The position numbers and the translations under genes are program-made. A model generated the notes under the pieces. It did not search any database. It was not told the DNA's origin and saw nothing but the letters and a program-made list of their open reading frames with translations. Shown piece after piece: positions 62,520-64,000 of a stretch of 64,000 nt of DNA (within the stretch, counting starts at the first letter, position 1; each line of letters begins with the position of its first letter). The stretch spans positions 4,774,001-4,838,000 of the forward strand of contig NZ_CP081943.1 in NCBI RefSeq assembly GCF_020423045.1. Direction: 5' to 3'. The stretch comes from Pseudomonas sp. MM213 (GTDB lineage: Bacteria; Pseudomonadota; Gammaproteobacteria; Pseudomonadales; Pseudomonadaceae).

Positions 62520-62588
62520 GCAACCGGCAACCGATTCCAGCACTTCATAAAAAAAGCCAACACACCAAGAATTCCAGGAGCTTTCACC

Positions 62589-63602
62589 ATGTCGTCGATT
62601 CGTCATTTCGCTTTGGCCGCACTGGCCAGTGCCCTTTTTGCTGGTTCTGCGGTTGCCAAGGATTATGAGCTGCTCAACGTGTCGTACGACCCGACTCGTG
62701 AGCTGTATCAGGATTACAACGCCGAGTTCGTCAAGTACTGGCAGAAAGACCATGCTGGCGACACCGTGAAAATCCAGCAGTCCCACGGTGGCTCGGGCAA
62801 GCAGGGTCGTGCGGTGATCGACGGTCTGCGTGCCGACGTAGTGACCCTGGCCCTGGCCGGTGACATCGACGAAATCGCCAAACTCGGCAAGACCCTGCCG
62901 GCGGACTGGCAGAAGCGTCTGCCGGAAGCGAGCACGCCGTACACTTCGACCATCGTGTTCCTGGTGCGTAAAGGCAACCCTAAAGGCATCAAGGACTGGG
63001 GCGACCTGATCAAGAACGACGTGTCGGTCATCACTCCAAACCCGAAAACCTCCGGCGGCGCACGCTGGAATTTCCTCGCGGCCTGGGCCTATGGCCTGAA
63101 AGCCAACGGTGGCAACGAAGCCAAGGCCAAGGAATACGTACAAACCCTGTTCAAGCACGTACCTGTGCTGGACACCGGTGCTCGCGGTTCGACCATCACT
63201 TTCGTCAACAACGGTCAGGGCGACGTGTTGCTGGCCTGGGAAAACGAAGCCTTCCTGGCGCTGAAAGAAGACGGCGGCGCCGACAAGTTCGAGATCGTCG
63301 TGCCTTCGCTGTCGATCCTGGCCGAGCCTCCAGTGGCGGTCGTCGACAAAAACGCCGAGAAAAAAGGCAACGAGCAGATCGCCGAAGCGTACCTCAAGCA
63401 CCTGTACAGCCCGGCCGGTCAGGAAATTGCCGCGAAAAACTTCTATCGTCCACGTGACAAGGACGTCTCCGCCAAATACGCCCAGCAGTTCCCGAAACTG
63501 GAACTGGTGACCATCGACAAAGACTTCGGCGGCTGGAAAACCGCGCAACCGAAATTCTTTAATGACGGTGGCGTGTTCGACCAGATTTACTCGGCGCAGT
63601 AA
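62589..63602 (+). CDS. sbp: Periplasmic sulfate-binding protein
   Basis: A 337-residue sulfate-binding protein with a signal peptide cleaved near [10 protein letters not shown]. Typical segments: [34 protein letters not shown] (ligand loop) and [16 protein letters not shown]. It feeds the CysTWA ABC importer, whose first gene follows after a REP doublet. Strong AGGAGC ribosome site. Confidence 0.95.
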   Translation: MSSIRHFALAALASALFAGSAVAKDYELLNVSYDPTRELYQDYNAEFVKYWQKDHAGDTVKIQQSHGGSGKQGRAVIDGLRADVVTLALAGDIDEIAKLGKTLPADWQKRLPEASTPYTSTIVFLVRKGNPKGIKDWGDLIKNDVSVITPNPKTSGGARWNFLAAWAYGLKANGGNEAKAKEYVQTLFKHVPVLDTGARGSTITFVNNGQGDVLLAWENEAFLALKEDGGADKFEIVVPSLSILAEPPVAVVDKNAEKKGNEQIAEAYLKHLYSPAGQEIAAKNFYRPRDKDVSAKYAQQFPKLELVTIDKDFGGWKTAQPKFFNDGGVFDQIYSAQ

Positions 63603-63648
63603 CCTGACTCAAGCCACACAACGAGCCTGATGCTTAGGCGCGTACCAA

Positions 63649-63736
63649 GTGGGAGCGGGCTTGCTCGCGAAGGCGGTGTGTCAGGCGACGTAACTGTTGA
63701 CTGATATGCCCTCTTCGCGAGCAAGCCCGCTCCCAC
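63649..63736. repeat. REP doublet between sbp and cysT
   Basis: Perfect 24-bp arms 63649-63672 and 63713-63736. It lies inside the sulfate operon and may lower expression of the permease relative to the binding protein. Confidence 0.8.
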
Positions 63737-63774
63737 AGGTGCGTTTAGCAGATTGCTTTCAACCAAGGACTTTT

Positions 63775-64000
63775 ATGTCGCGTCGTATCTCCCCCGTCAT
63801 ACCCGGCTTCGGGCTGACGCTGGGCTACACCTTGGTGTACCTCAGCCTGATTGTGCTCATACCACTGGCGGCGATGTTCGTGCATGCCGCTCAACTCACC
63901 TGGGATCAGTTCTGGGCGACCATCTCGGCGCCCCGCGTGCTGGCGGCGTTGAAGCTGAGTTTCGGCACCGCGCTGTACGCCGCGATCATCAACGGCATCA
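63775..64000 (+). CDS. cysT: Sulfate ABC transporter permease CysT (3' truncated by window)
   Basis: The first 75 residues of an inner-membrane permease: MSRRISPVIPGFGLTLGYTL, a first helix, then LTWDQFWATISAPRVLAALKL. The start and the order after sbp fit CysT (CysU). AAGGAC precedes the ATG. The rest lies outside. Confidence 0.9.
   Translation, partial: MSRRISPVIPGFGLTLGYTLVYLSLIVLIPLAAMFVHAAQLTWDQFWATISAPRVLAALKLSFGTALYAAIINGI

Overview
The window is chromosomal DNA of a Pseudomonas, most likely of the P. fluorescens group. The evidence is the high-GC codon use, seven REP-type inverted doublets of the TGTAGGAGCGAGC kind, and a right end whose gene order (desA, a PAS-GGDEF-EAL gene, oscA, sbp, cysT) is the mirror of the P. 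aeruginosa PA0286-PA0282 region, with gabD/gabT close by. No database search was possible, so species-level identity is an inference.

Left part (1-19.6 kb): after the tail of an outer-membrane efflux gene and a convergent NYN-domain gene comes an unusual surface-protein locus. It encodes two HlyD-type adaptors (one with a GAF-like head), a PqqD-M50-HlyD fusion membrane protein, a GNAT acetyltransferase, a divergently placed DUF6916 / tail-collar (MdpB-like) pair, a GT-C glycosyltransferase, a PAPS-type sulfotransferase, a 2,323-residue LEPR-DUF4347 protein with 15 Ig-like repeats, a TolC-like lipoprotein and a stand-alone APS kinase. No ABC ATPase is present. I read it as a possible export and modification (sulfation, glycosylation) system for the giant protein, and it is one of the two best candidates for something undescribed.

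Middle (19.6-35.8 kb) is ordinary core and accessory chromosome: slipin/NfeD, a YbaK-like deacylase, DUF2789, a ParE/RHH toxin-antitoxin pair, a MarR-FUSC-DUF1656-HlyD-NodT efflux operon, a DUF945 protein, a Rieske-FAD oxidoreductase, a YbhB-like protein, and an operon of a vWA lipoprotein, an ECF sigma factor and a putative anti-sigma factor.

35.88-52.83 kb is an integrated P4-like element of about 17 kb at the 3' end of tRNA-Arg(CCG). Its replication/integration half (43.8-52.7 kb, minus strand) has an integrase, an AlpA-type regulator, a DUF927/Toprim primase-helicase, a chain of tiny overlapping genes and a P4 CI / phage P1 C4-like antisense RNA with complementary target sites on both sides. 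The left end has a KTSC gene and a probable origin: GTGAACAG iterons between 50-bp inverted repeats, then GTGTTAC iterons. Between lies AT-rich cargo (37.2-43.6 kb): a membrane protein, a lipoprotein, two proteins with HEPN-like R-x4-H motifs, a nucleotidyltransferase-fold protein and a DUF262 protein. This is a likely anti-phage defence island and the second main candidate for novelty.

Right part (52.9-64 kb): gabD-gabT for GABA catabolism, a receiver-HDOD regulator, a PAS-GGDEF cyclase, the DesA desaturase, a PAS-GGDEF-EAL protein, and the sulfate-uptake genes oscA-sbp-cysT, with cysT running off the window end.
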